Position numbers and translations under genes: made by a program. Source: Strigamia acuminata (taxonomy: Eukaryota; Arthropoda; Chilopoda; Geophilomorpha; Linotaeniidae). From it: a stretch of 60,000 nt of DNA. The stretch covers positions 6,887,087 to 6,947,086 of the forward strand of contig OX442314.1 of assembly GCA_949358305.1 (NCBI GenBank), read 5' to 3'. The notes below the pieces were generated by a model. The model worked only from the letters and a program-made list of their open reading frames with translations, did no database searches and was not told where the DNA came from. Shown in pieces: positions 1 through 10,504 of this stretch. Each line of letters begins with the position of its first letter. Position 1 is the first letter of the stretch.

Positions 1-50
1 TCAACCACCACGGCACGCACGGGCCCTAAAGTACGGTATGCCTGGAATGA

Positions 51-363
51 CATCCGCACAACAATGGTGCACCACTTGTTGTTGCTGCAGCCCCAGTTGC
101 TGCAGTGCCCCATGTTGCTGCAGTGCCCCTTGTTGCTGCAGCACCTATTGTAATGCAGGAAGACCACACTTGCATCACCTGCCTGACAGAGCCCAGGAAT
201 ACACTTCTGATGCCGTGCAAACATCAGAAATGCTGTAGTAGTTGCAGCGAGCACCTGATGCATGATGAAGGCAATGAGTCATTGCCTTCATGACGCTGCA
301 TTTGTCCCCAGGTGCCCCACATGCCGGGCCGAGGTCGACTATATAATAGTTGCTTTCATTTAA
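51..363 (+). pseudogene. 3' end of a RING-finger (IAP-like) gene, partial or broken
   Basis: An open frame from about 51 carries an Ala/Val/Pro-rich stretch and then a RING pattern: CxxC (CITC), x11, CxH (CKH), x3, CxxC (CSSC). The frame stops at 291-293. The expected last zinc pair, CPTCR, is present at 313-327 in another frame and is followed by a short hydrophobic tail and a TAA at 361-363, as at the C-terminus of IAP-type RING E3 ligases (family knowledge). The two parts become colinear only if 278-311 is removed; that segment starts GT and ends CCCCAG, but 34 nt is very short for an intron. It could be a damaged retrocopy. No BIR domain is in the window. Confidence 0.5.
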
Positions 364-370
364 ATTTAAA

Positions 371-730
371 TTAAATTAAATTAAAAACACCAAAACACCA
401 AGTGATAACATTGAATAACAGCAAAACACCAAAACATTATAGTTGAATAACAGCAAAACACCTAAAATTAAAGTTGAATAACAGCAAAATACTGAAACTT
501 AAAAGTGAACAACAGCAAAATATCATTAAAAATCAATTGAATTACAGCAAAACACCGATTGAATAACTGCAAAATAGCCAAATTAAATATTGAACAACAG
601 CATAATACCATTGAAAACACATAGGTCTTAAATTGATTAACCGCAAAATAATAATTTTCTTTGCGCACCGACATTGATTAAGTGCGTAAAACACTAATAT
701 TGTTGATTAACTGTGTTTGATTAACAGCAA
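371..730. repeat. degenerate AT-rich minisatellite
   Basis: Loose tandem copies, roughly 30-35 bp apart, of a motif containing AACAGCAAAACACC joined by TTGAAT or TTGATT. The copies have drifted strongly. The ORFs here are by-products of the repeat. Confidence 0.6.
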
Positions 731-1442
731 AATTCCTTTTTGCTGTTATTCAGTTTGCTGCAGTTACCACGTCCCCAGAAAAGCTGTGCAGAACACCGAA
801 ACACAAAGATCACACGCAGCCGCCTTCGGGTCGCGTGCAAACCGTCCGTCAGGCGCGTGCGGCAAGGAGGGAAGCTCCTCTCCCAGCTCGTGCCAGCTGC
901 AACATCAAGAAGATGCGCCTTGCAGCGTGATTGGTCGATCTTGTTGCCAAGCCAAAATTTGGCAGACAATATTATTGAAACTAAATAATATTGAGTTTAT
1001 TCTGTCTCTAGTTGGAATATATTTTATTCCAACTTATATAAGATAAAGCAAGAAGTAACATTGGGTTTTATTTATTAAATTGATTAGAAATATGGTGCCC
1101 ACTCAAATAGGGATATTTGAGATCACCACAAATTGTTACAAATCTTTTGAAAAAAATTAATTTTAGGTCAAAAAAAATTTATTTTAGGCAAAAAAAAAAT
1201 TGTACATTTACATTATATTTGTTTCGCAAATAACACAACTAAAATTTCTTTCTTAACCATAATATTGAAATAACAATTTTAATAAATGTTATATTTACAT
1301 TTTATTTTTAATGCTACAATATTTATATAATATTGCTTCAACGTGTATATTGTATTTCAGTTTAAACCATAACATTATTAGTACTACACATTAGGTACAT
1401 TTCACCGCACTATAATTGCCTTGTGTGTATTGTTTCAAACTG
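731..1442. other. intergenic, no gene recognised
   Basis: A moderately GC-rich patch (about 780-960) is followed by very AT-rich DNA. The two overlapping ORFs around 717-1046 have no recognisable domain. I see no repeat or TE terminus. Confidence 0.4.
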
Positions 1443-1567
1443 TTTATTGCAACTCCCTTTATTAATTTTAATTTAATGGTCTAATAAATTCTCAGCCCAT
1501 TGTTCAATCAACCGTTATTGGCTATAACACAACCGGAAAGTTTTCAAACTTCCAGTTTCCAAGAAAA
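1443..1567 (+). promoter_or_regulatory. promoter of defensin-like gene 1
   Basis: The block matches the upstream regions of the five other signal exons, with a GTTATTGGCTATAA core. Here the TATA box is the variant TATAAC at 1523-1528, 40 bp before the ATG; the other copies have TATAAA. Conservation over about 100 bp next to diverged DNA suggests a real core promoter. Confidence 0.6.
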
Positions 1568-3859
1568 ATGATGTACGCATCGATAATCGTCCTATTGAGT
1601 CTTGTCTCACTTGGTAAGTTAAAAATCAATTCTAACTTCATTTTTACGAGTTAAGGCCAGAAATATTCGTTTTTAGGCCCAAGACGTTCGTTTTTAGGCC
1701 AAAATACAAAATACATTAATTTTATTTTGTTATTTTATAAGAAAACATTTTGCTTTTGGTTTAATCCTCATTTTAATCTATTTTTTCTAAGCCCTAACGG
1801 ACAAATATTGTGACAAAGGAGGTTTAGGAGAACCAGCATGTGACAGCTACTGCAAACATAGAGTTGGTGCAGAGAGAATTGGAGATTGTAAAAAACACGG
1901 ATTCTGTGCTTGCATGCGTAAGAACTAGAAACTAACTACTTTTATAAAATCCGCATAATTGGTGACAAACATTTCCTTTTCACATTCTGGGGCCTTGTTA
2001 AAATGACCAACCTCCAACAAATATAGGCTTCTTTTATTCTTGCTGGATCAAAGCCCCAAATTCCAAAAAAATAAAAAATATACTAAAATCTTAGCAAACA
2101 CTAGGGGGTTTCATTAATTAAGCAATTTTGTAATTTTGCAACTTTAGCAATTTTACACTTTTGGATTTGTCACATGGTATCAGTTCCACCAATCATGTGT
2201 ATAATTGCAAAAACACAAAACAGAAAAAATACACAATCACAAAATCAAAGGTAGTTTTGCTGTTTTGGCAAAATGATAGCAGCCAAACTCAATCCAAGTG
2301 GCCATCACCCATCATAAATTGTGATTAACAATTACCGTACTGCCTTGAACAATGGCCCGGCGTGAATAAGCGCCGGGACTCGAATAAACGCCGGGGGCTC
2401 GGCGGCGCTTAGTGCACCAAACGCCGCCCCGAACTGACCCGACCGGGGTGGGGTCGGGTCATGAAAATAAATAAACGCCCGGGCCATTGTTCAAGGCAGT
2501 ACGGTAGTTGCAAAAACAATCTCATGAATTTGCAATTTTTCAATTTTTTAAATAGTCACATGACTTCCTATCCACCATATTGGGTTTTAGTTATCTCCAA
2601 CCAATTTTAAAATGTGATGCAGAATAACTAGTTCTATTTGTGTGATGGAACAAATTTTTTTTAATAAGGTGCATTTTAATAAATATAAGTTTCACAGATT
2701 GCACCAGAGTCATTAATTGAGTTTCCTAGCTGTTATACAGTCATGGATGTATCAGCATATTGATGATATACAAGGATACAAGTTGGCCACTTAGATAGAG
2801 CTTGGATGCCTCCATTTTGTTTTGAGTTTCACAGGCCTCAAAATCACTTCTTATCAAAATCACAAAAACTACCTTTTAGATGTTTTTGGGATTTTGTGTT
2901 TGCACTCTCTTGTGCTTTAGTGAATGGGAATGTGATTGGTAGAACAGATATCACATGGCAATATTCAAAAATCACAAAGTTGTCCAGATCACACAATTGC
3001 AAAATTGACTGGGTTAATTCAATGTAATCCCATTTTTGGAGGCATCAATAAATAATGATTTTGTGATTAATGCAAAATCACAAAATTGCAAAATCATTCA
3101 TATAATAAAACCCCCTATTGTTTGAACATTTTTCAAATTATGGCTCCAAAAAAGAGTTAGACGTGAGGCCCAGTCCATATATCGCTCACGGTACTGCAAC
3201 GGCCCACTCCCTAAGCATTACCATGGTGAACAAGAGTAGAAAAGGAGCAGAACCCTTGTCTTGCGGTGGTCCTAGCGCGATTAAGTTGTACACTTTAATG
3301 CTGGGGGTGGGGACACACTAGGTGCGATGCGGCGCGAATCGCATTGCTTAGCGATTTTGACGTCATCAAAAAATGACGTCCGGTCACACCTGATTGGCTG
3401 CTATCAAAATCGCAGATCAAAAAGTACTTGGTGCATGTAGTACTTTTTTTTAGTTCACTCTTGCACCATTCCGCTTGCATCTTAGCCATTGGTTCCTGAT
3501 GGTAACTTCTGAAACAAGCACTCAGGTATTAAAAAAATTTAAACACTCCAGGAACTATCAGCAAACCTGTCAAACAAAATCTGGGACTGTTCTCACACTT
3601 TTTTGTTACGGAATTAAGACAAAGCCATTATTATGCGACATATTCAACGCTGTTTAAAATGTCTATTATATATATTTATGTTAAAACAACAATAGATCCA
3701 CCAAAAGGAGCAGCAGCACCAGCAGCAGCAGGAAAGGCAGGAGGCAAAGCGCCTGCAAAGGGAAAAGCTCCGACAGCGGCACCTGCTACAGAGGCAGCTG
3801 CTGCTGCAACCGACGCAGCTGCAACCGACGCAGCAGCTACAGATGCGCCTGATGCGTAG
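1568..3859 (+). CDS. defensin-like gene 1: signal peptide, one CS-alpha-beta domain, Ala-rich tail
   Basis: Three exons: 1568-1613, 1792-1917 and 3696-3859, all joined in phase 1, about 111 aa. Exon 1 starts with two Met codons and encodes a hydrophobic signal peptide ending at a GTAAGTT donor. Exon 2 holds six cysteines spaced C-x9-C-x3-C-x11-C-x5-C-x1-C, the CS-alpha-beta scaffold of invertebrate defensins, with a Gly-x-Cys gamma-core-like motif (GDC). Exon 3 is Ala-rich with several ATDAAATD units and ends at TAG 3857-3859, ahead of a 3' UTR resembling those of genes 3-5. If intron 2 is retained, the protein ends three codons later at 1926-1928. A secreted host-defence peptide is the natural inference, but CS-alpha-beta folds also include toxins and signalling peptides, so activity is unproven. 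Confidence 0.72.
1792..1917 (+). CDS. gene 1 exon 2, CS-alpha-beta domain
   Basis: Acceptor CTAAG ends at 1791 and donor GTAAGA starts at 1918. The 126 nt are an exact multiple of three and both boundaries are phase 1. It has the longest first cysteine loop (nine residues) of the cluster. Confidence 0.7.
2335..2504. mobile_element. 170-bp MITE with perfect TIRs and TA target duplication
   Basis: It starts CCGTACTGCCTTGAACAATG and ends with the exact reverse complement, flanked by TA at 2333-2334 and 2505-2506. The interior is GC-rich and partly palindromic (GCGCCGGG, CCCGACC). TA duplication suggests Tc1/mariner-type mobilisation. It lies in intron 2 of gene 1. Related elements are at 24895-25133 and, degraded, around 6990-7165. 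Confidence 0.85.
3140..3490. repeat. degenerate copy of the 26014-26582 LTR family
   Basis: Segments such as TCGCTCACGGTACTG, TCCCTAAG and ACCATGGTGAACAAGAGT recur in the same order in the solo LTR at 26014-26582. No clean ends are visible. Confidence 0.5.
3696..3859 (+). CDS. gene 1 exon 3, Ala-rich last exon
   Basis: Acceptor CAATAG ends at 3695. The exon encodes Ala/Gly/Lys/Pro-rich sequence and then Ala-Thr-Asp repeats. It ends in its own TAG with no family-type donor, so it is a true last exon. Confidence 0.6.
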
Positions 3860-3896
3860 TATTAGGTTAGCAGTCATTCTAAAAGAAACAAAAAAT

Positions 3897-3902
3897 AATA
3901 AA
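3897..3902 (+). terminator. poly(A) signal AATAAA of gene 1
   Basis: AATAAA lies 38 nt after the stop. The UTR segment AGCAGTCATTCTAAAA before it also follows the last exon of gene 4, and a close variant follows those of genes 3 and 5. Confidence 0.55.
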
Positions 3903-4009
3903 TATGATGTAGAAGAAATCTAATTTAAATAAAAGTAGAATTCAAAAATATACAGTATATATCTATTTTGTTCAAACTCACACCAATGCACACAATTACC
4001 AGCTATGAA

Positions 4010-4620
4010 TTACCGTATATGAATATTTTGAAATTTGTCCGTAATCCTAATCCCTAGTTCACGTCAAATTTGAAATATAGATGGCGCCACTGTTTTCTCA
4101 TAGACTTGCATGTCAATTAGTTTTATCAGGCGATCTTGCCTTAAAATAGGTCTTTTGCATTATTTTTTTTTAATATCTGTATTTCAAAGTTGGCATGAAC
4201 TAGTGGTTACAAACAAGCAAAACGCAACAAAATAGACCCTATTTTCCGTTTCGTGGCTGCAATCATGAACCAAGAATAACATTGACACGTATCCATGTGT
4301 TTTTTCCTATTGATTCGTTGTTCTGTGCGCTGATTGGATGACAGCAATCACGTATCCTGTATTGCCTGCAAAACTAAACACTTTTGTTATCTGTTGTCAT
4401 CCCAGAATACAGTGCGACTGTATATTGTGTGGAGCCATCAATGGCAATATGTTATCCTCGGTTCATGCGGCAATTGAGACGTTATTTCCTAAAATCGAGT
4501 TTTCCTAATATTAAACACATAATTATTAGTCTACTTAATTCACTTAATTCAATTAAATCACTTCTATTAATTTCAGATTAATCTGTTAAAATGTTTGTTT
4601 TATTTGCTTTTAGGAAAGAT
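4010..4620. repeat. upstream block shared with 55730-56780
   Basis: The block upstream of gene 2 matches the block upstream of gene 6, including GATGGCGCCACTGTTTTCTC against GATGCCGCCACTCTTTTCTC, so the duplication unit includes 5' flanking DNA. No gene is recognised in it. Confidence 0.6.
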
Positions 4621-4689
4621 ACATCTGACTTGTCAGTAAGAATTTACAACATTTTCCAAAAAGCAAGACATCTAATTTAAGCCTCAATA

Positions 4690-4950
4690 GTTTTAGGTTA
4701 CAAAATTGAGTAGACTAACGTTTTAAATCTTTTTTCTCAAAACTTTTCAGAAAAAGATAATTTTTAAAATCAGTTATAGACTAATTGGATCGTGCTCTAC
4801 AACTTTCTAATTCACTTTTTCTCTCTATCTGTCACAGTTCTCGAGTTACAATATGGATGACCTTCAAGATGACCTTTGAGGTCAAGTTGGATGTCATTTG
4901 GATTTCCCCCAAAATACTACTTTGACAATCATTTTACTAAATCAAAATCT
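4690..4950. repeat. dispersed repeat, copies at 9860-10060 (inverted) and 10170-10420
   Basis: Marked by CTCGAGTTACAATATGGATG and ATGTCATTTGGATTTCCCCC. The copies at 9860-10060 and 10170-10420 face each other as a large inverted repeat. Confidence 0.6.
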
Positions 4951-5039
4951 AAAACAGTTTGGAATTACTCAGTATTTACTGTAAACCCGACTTTTAGACC
5001 ACACTGTATGTGACCAGTTGCAACTTATCTCAGTATACA

Positions 5040-5180
5040 TACTTGCCATTGTGCAAGTACACATAACCTTATTAAATTTAAAATTAATGGCTTTATAGAT
5101 TCTAAAAGCCTTTTGTTCAGTCAATCGTTATTGGCTATAAAACAACCGGAAAATTAACAAGCATCCAGTATCCTACAAAA
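5040..5180 (+). promoter_or_regulatory. promoter of defensin-like gene 2
   Basis: Contains GTGCAAGTACACATAACC, AAATTAATGGCTTTATAGAT and GTTATTGGCTATAAAACAAC. TATAAA is at 5136-5141, 40 bp before the first coding ATG. Confidence 0.65.
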
Positions 5181-5439
5181 ATGAAGTGCATAATCATCCT
5201 CTTCTGTCTTGTCTCTGTTGGTAAGTTTAAACAAGAAAATATGTGAAGGCTTTTAGGAAATATTGGTGCTTCAAATTGCTGCCAGAGTGCACCACTACTG
5301 CACAATTTATTTTGTAACTGCCGTGACCGTACTTTTTTTACCCAAATCCAAAAACAAAATATACAGGCTTGTGTAGAATTTAATTTTACACAAAATGAGC
5401 CTGGTTTCAGAATTTTTAAAACCTTTCTAAGTGTCAAAA

Positions 5440-5640
5440 ACAACGAAAAAAAATCTTCACATGCTGTCACACTGAGTCTGCTCTAAATGAGCAGTTCATG
5501 TTTCTGCCACTGGCAGCTGGAGCAGTCTACTTTTCCTGGGGGAAATTTTTAGTAAACTTAAAGCAAATTTAGTTTTATAATCTACACTGCCTATTAAATA
5601 CTTGGCATAATAATTAGATTAAGTTCACTAAAAATCTACT
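5440..5640. repeat. dispersed repeat, second copy about 8785-8990
   Basis: Both copies contain ATCTTCACATGCTG, AAATGAGCAGTTCAT and AAGCAAATTTAGTTTTATAA in the same order. No coding capacity is seen. Confidence 0.6.
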
Positions 5641-5951
5641 AAGAGTCGCCCTTGAATGGTAGCCACAGCTGAAACACCAAGAATACCGTACTTTTGCAAA
5701 AGTATGGCATTGTTTCTGTATAAAACCTAATGAACGATGAACGTACGCTTCATTCGTGACGTTCAGACATTGTTTGTTTCACAAATGTAAACAAATGTAA
5801 CAAATGTAACAAACAAAAAACCGAAATTGTCATTGCTGTTAAAAATAGCAGTTTTGAATAAGAGCCGCGGCTCTTAATCGATAAAATACGGTATTTCATA
5901 GAACTACAAAATAGTCAAAGCACAACCTACACCGGTGCCTACTGGACCGAC

Positions 5952-6128
5952 CAGTGGCGAAGCTAAAAGGCGGGGAGCCGAGCCGCCCTGGGCGTCATTC
6001 GGAAAGGGGTTACACCCGTATAGGGATGACACCCAGCCAGGATTGAAAAGAATGTTGATTTTTACTGTTTTCGAGGGTGACACCATCGATATCCGCCCCA
6101 AGTGTCACCCGTGCTAGCTTCGCCACTG
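5952..6128. mobile_element. 177-bp hAT-like MITE
   Basis: TIRs CAGTGGCGAAGCT and AGCTTCGCCACTG, flanked by 8-bp duplications GGACCGAC (5944-5951) and GGACAGAC (6129-6136) with one mismatch. CAGTGGCG termini and 8-bp duplications are typical of hAT elements. Too short to encode a transposase. Confidence 0.85.
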
Positions 6129-6205
6129 GGACAGACGTCAGGGCCAAGTGATGTGTAATTTTAAAAACAAAAGGATGGATTTAGTTCACACAGCAAAGTA
6201 AATGC

Positions 6206-6530
6206 GAACAGAGTTAACTGCAAGACACGTTTCATTAACATGTTATACCTTAATAGATATAATCTTTTAACCTCAAAAATATCACTTTGCAAGGTCAAAA
6301 ACATATGCATTTTTGACCAATACGATGCATTTTTGACCAAAAACATGCATTTTTGACCAAAAACATGCATTTTTGACACGTTTCATTAACATGTTATACC
6401 TTAATAGATATAATCTTTTAACCTCAAAAATATCACTTTGCAAGGTCAAAAACATATGCATTTTTGACCAATACGATGCATTTTTGACCAAAAACATGCA
6501 TTTTTGACCAAAAACATGCATTTTTGACCA
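6206..6530. repeat. duplication of about 160 bp next to a minisatellite
   Basis: The block containing AACATGTTATACCTTAATAG, AAATATCACTTTGCAAGG and the first minisatellite units occurs twice, at about 6226-6375 and 6379-6535. This fits unequal exchange at the array edge. Confidence 0.7.
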
Positions 6531-6895
6531 AAAACATGCATTTTTGACCAAAAACATGCATTTTTGACCAAAAACATGCATTTTTGACCAAAAACATGCA
6601 TTTTTGACCAAAAACATGCATTTTTGACCAAAAACATGCATTTTTGACCAAAAACATGCATTTTGACCAAAAACATGCATTTTTTGACCAATAACATGCA
6701 TTTCTGACCAAAAACATGCATTTCTGACCAAAAACATGCATTTCTGACCAAAAACATGCATTTTTGACGAAAAACATGCATTTTTGACGAAAAACATGCA
6801 TTTTTGACCAAAAACATGCATTTTTGACCAAAAGCATGCATTTTTTACTAAAAACATGCATTTTTAACTAAAAACATGCATTTGAACCAAAAAAA
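6290..6895. repeat. 20-bp minisatellite, AAAAACATGCATTTTTGACC type
   Basis: About two dozen tandem copies, most uniform at 6480-6800, with drift at the right end (TTTCTGACC, TTTTTGACGA). Each unit holds the palindrome ATGCAT. It lies in the gene 2 intron where genes 4 and 6 carry related arrays. The long minus-strand ORFs here arise from the repeat. Confidence 0.9.
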
Positions 6896-6989
6896 TATAT
6901 TTTAACCAAAAACATTGTTATTTTATAAAATAGAATTTTGCTTTTGATTTAATCATAAATATGGATAACATGGACAAATGGACACATAT

Positions 6990-7165
6990 TGTACTGCCTC
7001 GTATAAACGCTACACCCCTATGAAACCTGACGTTTATTCGGGACTGGCGATAGTGTGAAAAATCACCAATTTCTTTCAAAAATCACTGATTTTTTCAGAA
7101 AAAATCAGTGATGTTTTAAAATCCCGGCGCTTATTTTGGGTCGGCACTTATTGATATAATTATTA
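6990..7165. mobile_element. degraded MITE related to 24895-25133
   Basis: Begins near GTACTGCCTCGTATAAACGC, like the left TIR of the intact element, and contains CCCGGCGCTTATTTTGGG. The right TIR is not recognisable. Confidence 0.45.
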
Positions 7166-7215
7166 AGTAATTAAGACAAAATCAGTTTTAATGTATACTA
7201 ATATTAAAACAAAAG

Positions 7216-7576
7216 GGCCAGAACTAGGAGGAAAAGGAGCAGCAGCAGAAGCAGGGGCAGGAGCAGAAGCAGAAGGAACAGAACCAGGAGGAGCAGAAGC
7301 AAGAGGAGCAGAAGCAGGAGGAGCAGAAGCAGGAGGAGCAGAAGCAGGAGCAGGAGCAGAAGCAGGAGGAGGGGGAGGAGGAGCAGCAGGAGGAGGGGGA
7401 GGAACAGCAGCAGCAGCAGCAGCAGGAGCAGGAGCAGGAGCAGCAGCAGCAGGAGCAGCAGCAGCAGGAGCAGGAGCAGGAGCAGGAGCAGCAGGAGGAG
7501 GAGCAGGAGCAGCAGGAGGAGGAGCAGGGGCAGGAGCAGCAGCAGCAGCAGCAGCAGGAGCAGGAGCAGGAGCAGC

Positions 7577-7611
<35 letters not shown>

Positions 7612-7940
7612 CAGGAGGAGGAGCAGCAGCAGCAGGAGGAGGAGCAGGGGCAGGAGCAGGAGCAGCAGGAGCAGGAGCAGGAAAAGGAGCAGGAGCAGGA
7701 GGAGAAGCAGGAAAAGGAGCAGGAGCAGGAGCAGGAGGAGCTGCAGCAGCAGCAGGAGGAGGAGCTGGAGCAGGAGCAGGAGGAGCAGGAGCAGGAGCTG
7801 GAAAAGGAGCAGGAGGAGAAGCAGGAAAAGGGGCAGGAACTGGAGCAGGAAAAGGAGCAGGAGCAGGAGCTGGAGCAGGAGCAGGAGCAGGAAAGAGAGT
7901 AGGAGCAGGAAAAAGAGCAGGAGTAGGAGCGGGTGCAGGT

Positions 7941-7973
<33 letters not shown>

Positions 7974-8320
7974 AGAGCAAGAGCAGCAGCAGGAGCAGGA
8001 GCAAGAGCAGCAGCAAGAGCAGCAGCAAGAAGAGGAGCAGGAGAAGCAAGAGCAGCAGGATAAAGAGCAGGAGCAGAAGGAGCAGGAGAAAGAGCAGGAG
8101 GAAGAGCAGTAGAAAGAGCAGGAAGAAGAGCAGGCGAAAGAGCAGGAGGAGGAGCAGGAGGAGGAGGAGGAGCAGGAGCAGGAGGAGGAGGAGTCAAACC
8201 ATCTGTAAGGCCAGCACAAAAAAACAACTACGATTACCACTACAACTACAGGACCACCACCTACAGAGCCGCCTCCTGAACAAACTGCAGAACCCATTTC
8301 TACACAGACTTCAGTGCTAG
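7216..8320 (+). repeat. Gly-Ala coding linker of gene 2, built from GCAGGA/GCAGCA hexamers
   Basis: About 800 bp of (GCAGGA)n mixed with GCAGCA, GGAGGA and AAAAGGAGCA encodes Gly-Ala polymer in the gene frame. All other frames stay open because the tract lacks stops, which explains the Leu-, Cys/Ser- and Pro/Ala-rich antisense ORFs. The upstream text ATGTATACTAATATTAAAAC matches that before the linker of gene 3. Confidence 0.75.
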
Positions 8321-8334
8321 GTGAAGTGTAATAT

Positions 8335-8960
8335 TAAGACAACAACTTAATAAAAGTATGAATTTAGTTTTCACAGCAAAGTGAAGGTCAACAAAGTAAT
8401 GCACGTTTCATTAACATGTCATGCAGTACAGATAGTTGTAGTAACAGCTGTACAACACGTTAATGAAATGTTTTATCTAACCAGTCATAGTTTGAAAATC
8501 TCTGTATAATAGCTTTAGTTTCAAATAAAATTTTAATTAGTTACACAGTAATTACATTTTCAAAATAGCCAGGTTTCTCTGTCTCACCCTGTATTATCCC
8601 TTCTCAATTTCCCCATGTTGCATATCGGTAAGTTGTTTAGAACGAACACAGCAATTGTATCATCTCCTCCTTTAGAGAGGCTTGTCAGTGGAGCAAGTTA
8701 ATTGGCAATACACTGGTGTCCTTCTAGTTGTGTTTACCTGTAATGAAACACTTTTTGCTATCCCTTTTAAATTGACATTGTACACCTATGGACAAAAAAA
8801 TCTTCACATGCTGCCACGCTGCTTCAGCTCCAAATGAGCAGTTCATTTTTCTACCACCGGCGGCTGGAGCAATCTACTTTTCTGGGGGCAACAGAAAGTT
8901 TAAATGCGACTAACAGTGAGATATTTAGTGAACTTAAAGCAAATTTAGTTTTATAATCCA
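8335..8960. other. gene 2 intron, no gene
   Basis: AT-rich intronic and repeat-derived sequence with no convincing exon or intact TE. Confidence 0.4.
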
Positions 8961-9285
8961 ATTATTACGTATTAAATAAACAGTTTTTTCTTTTATCCAT
9001 ATTTGATTGGTTTATTTCTACAAAAATAAATTTAGAGAATAAAACTGGAAATGTAAACAAATTTGAGAAAAAATATAATTTAATATTTTTTGGGCAAAAA
9101 ACACCATTTTTAGGCCATAAAAACAATTTAAAACACACACAACCACCATCACCACCAACACCATAGGATCTTAAAATTGACTGAAAAACAGGTTGAAACA
9201 CAAAATAAAGACAGCACTAAATGTAAAATAATAGTATTTGCAATTCGATGTACAGTGGAGACAAAAACTAAGTTAACAAACGCAT

Positions 9286-9750
9286 GGGGTGCCGTTCCAA
9301 CGGCGAATCGTCTAAGGGCGAATCTGGCCATTCGGACGAATGGCGAATTTCTATCTTATTCCGTCCAAAAGCAGTCCCAATGGCAAATTTCTCCCAATTC
9401 GCCATTGGGAACGTATTTGGACCTTTCTAATGGCGAATTGGTAGAAATTAGCCACAGGAGCGCGACATGAATCTGCCGCGACAAGCCGACGCAAAAAAAA
9501 TGGTTTTGGACCAAAAAACCAGTAAGGTTAGGTTCGCAGGGGGTCAAGGGGGGGCGCAGCCCCCCCTTGTTAGCCCTTCTTAGGAATTGGGAGTCGCAGT
9601 AGATGACGCCCACAGATTCGCCATTGGAAACGCAAATAACGTTTCCAATGGCGAATTTGCCCAGATTCGCCATTGGAACGTCAAAATACCTTTCCAATGG
9701 CGAATTTTCAAAATTCGCCATTAGGTGATTCGCCGTTGGAACGGGTACCC
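9286..9750. mobile_element. 465-bp TIR element with 8-bp target duplication
   Basis: The left end GGGGTGCCGTTCCAACGGCG and the right end (reverse complement GGGTACCCGTTCCAACGGCG) are TIRs flanked by AAACGCAT at 9278-9285 and 9751-9758. Inside are many copies of AATGGCGAAT in both orientations. It is nested in a Tc1-like remnant starting CAGTGGAGACAAAAAC at 9253. The superfamily is unclear: 8-bp duplications fit hAT or P, but the termini lack a hAT CAG. Confidence 0.85.
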
Positions 9751-9859
9751 AAACGCATCATGTTGATTCTTATGGCTGAATCTCAAGAAAAAAGAGAGGA
9801 ATATTTATGAAATTTTAACTGGAGACTCGTACAACATCCTACTTTATTCATCTACAATC

Positions 9860-10420
9860 AGAGGTCATCTTCAAGGTCATCCATATTGTAACTCGAGAAC
9901 CGTACGACAGATAGAGAGAAAAAGTGAATTAGAAAGTTGTAGAGGACCATCTAATTAGTCTAGAACTGTTCTTAAAAAAATTATCTCTTACCGAAAAGTT
10001 TTGAGAAAAAAAGGTTTGAAATGTTAATCTACTCAGCTTTGTAACCTAAAACAATCATGTTGGAATGTATTTCGAAAATAAATTATTTCTTTTCTTTTGT
10101 GTTTCCTCTCTTCCACTTACAAGTATGACCAAACAAAGTGTCCTAATTGAGGATTAGCTTGGTTGCCTCAATTGTTTTAGGTTACAAAGCTGAGTTACAA
10201 TGCTGAGTGGACTAATGTTTCAGACTTTTTTTCTCAAAACTTTTCAGTAAGAAATAATTTTTTTAAGAATGGTTCTAGACTAATTGGATGATGCTCTACA
10301 ACTTTCTTATTCATCTTTTTGCTTTATCTGTCACGGTTCTCGAGTTACAATATAGATAACCTTGAAGATGACTTCAGAGGTCAAATTGGATGTCATAATT
10401 GGATTTCCCCCGACATATTA
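9860..10420. repeat. large inverted repeat
   Basis: Arms about 9860-10060 and 10170-10420 are reverse complements with mismatches (for example CATATTGTAACTCGAGAACC against GGTTCTCGAGTTACAATATA), around a spacer of about 110 bp. The same arm occurs singly at 4690-4950. Confidence 0.65.
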
Positions 10421-10504
10421 CCCTTACAATAATTTTGCTGAATCAACATCTAGAACAGTTTGGGAATTATTTACATAGAACCAGACTTTCTGACCACCCT
10501 GTAC

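Larger units (their letters stand above)
5181..9166 (+). pseudogene. defensin-like gene 2: signal exon and Gly-Ala linker, no cysteine exon
   Basis: Exon 1 (5181-5220) encodes MKCIIILFCLVSVG and ends at a GTAAGTT donor. No six-cysteine exon is visible before the Gly-Ala exon, which has a putative acceptor at 7215 and a donor at 8321. That exon is 1105 nt, not a multiple of three, and its frame breaks at the in-frame TAA at 8061-8063. Its last part (Thr/Pro-rich, [12 protein letters not shown]) is again in the family frame. A possible last exon is 9114-9166 (acceptor TTTTTAG), with AATAAA at 9204-9209. Intact promoter and signal exon with a missing domain and a shifted linker suggest a decaying copy. 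A cysteine exon may have been lost between the 6290-6895 minisatellite and the linker. Confidence 0.5.

Noticed and set aside
5685-5892. Possible MITE between TACCGTACTTTTG and AAAATACGGTA
   Set aside because: Only about 8-10 bp of terminal match and no clear empty site; too weak to call.
6282-6861. Long minus-strand ORFs encoding MHVFGQKC-type repeats
   Set aside because: They are translations of the 20-bp minisatellite in three frames; there are no gene signals and the unit has no stop on that strand.
7163-8297. Antisense Pro/Ala-, Leu- and Ser/Cys-rich ORFs over the Gly-Ala tract
   Set aside because: The (GCAGGA)n repeat has no stops on either strand; only the plus frame links to the gene family.
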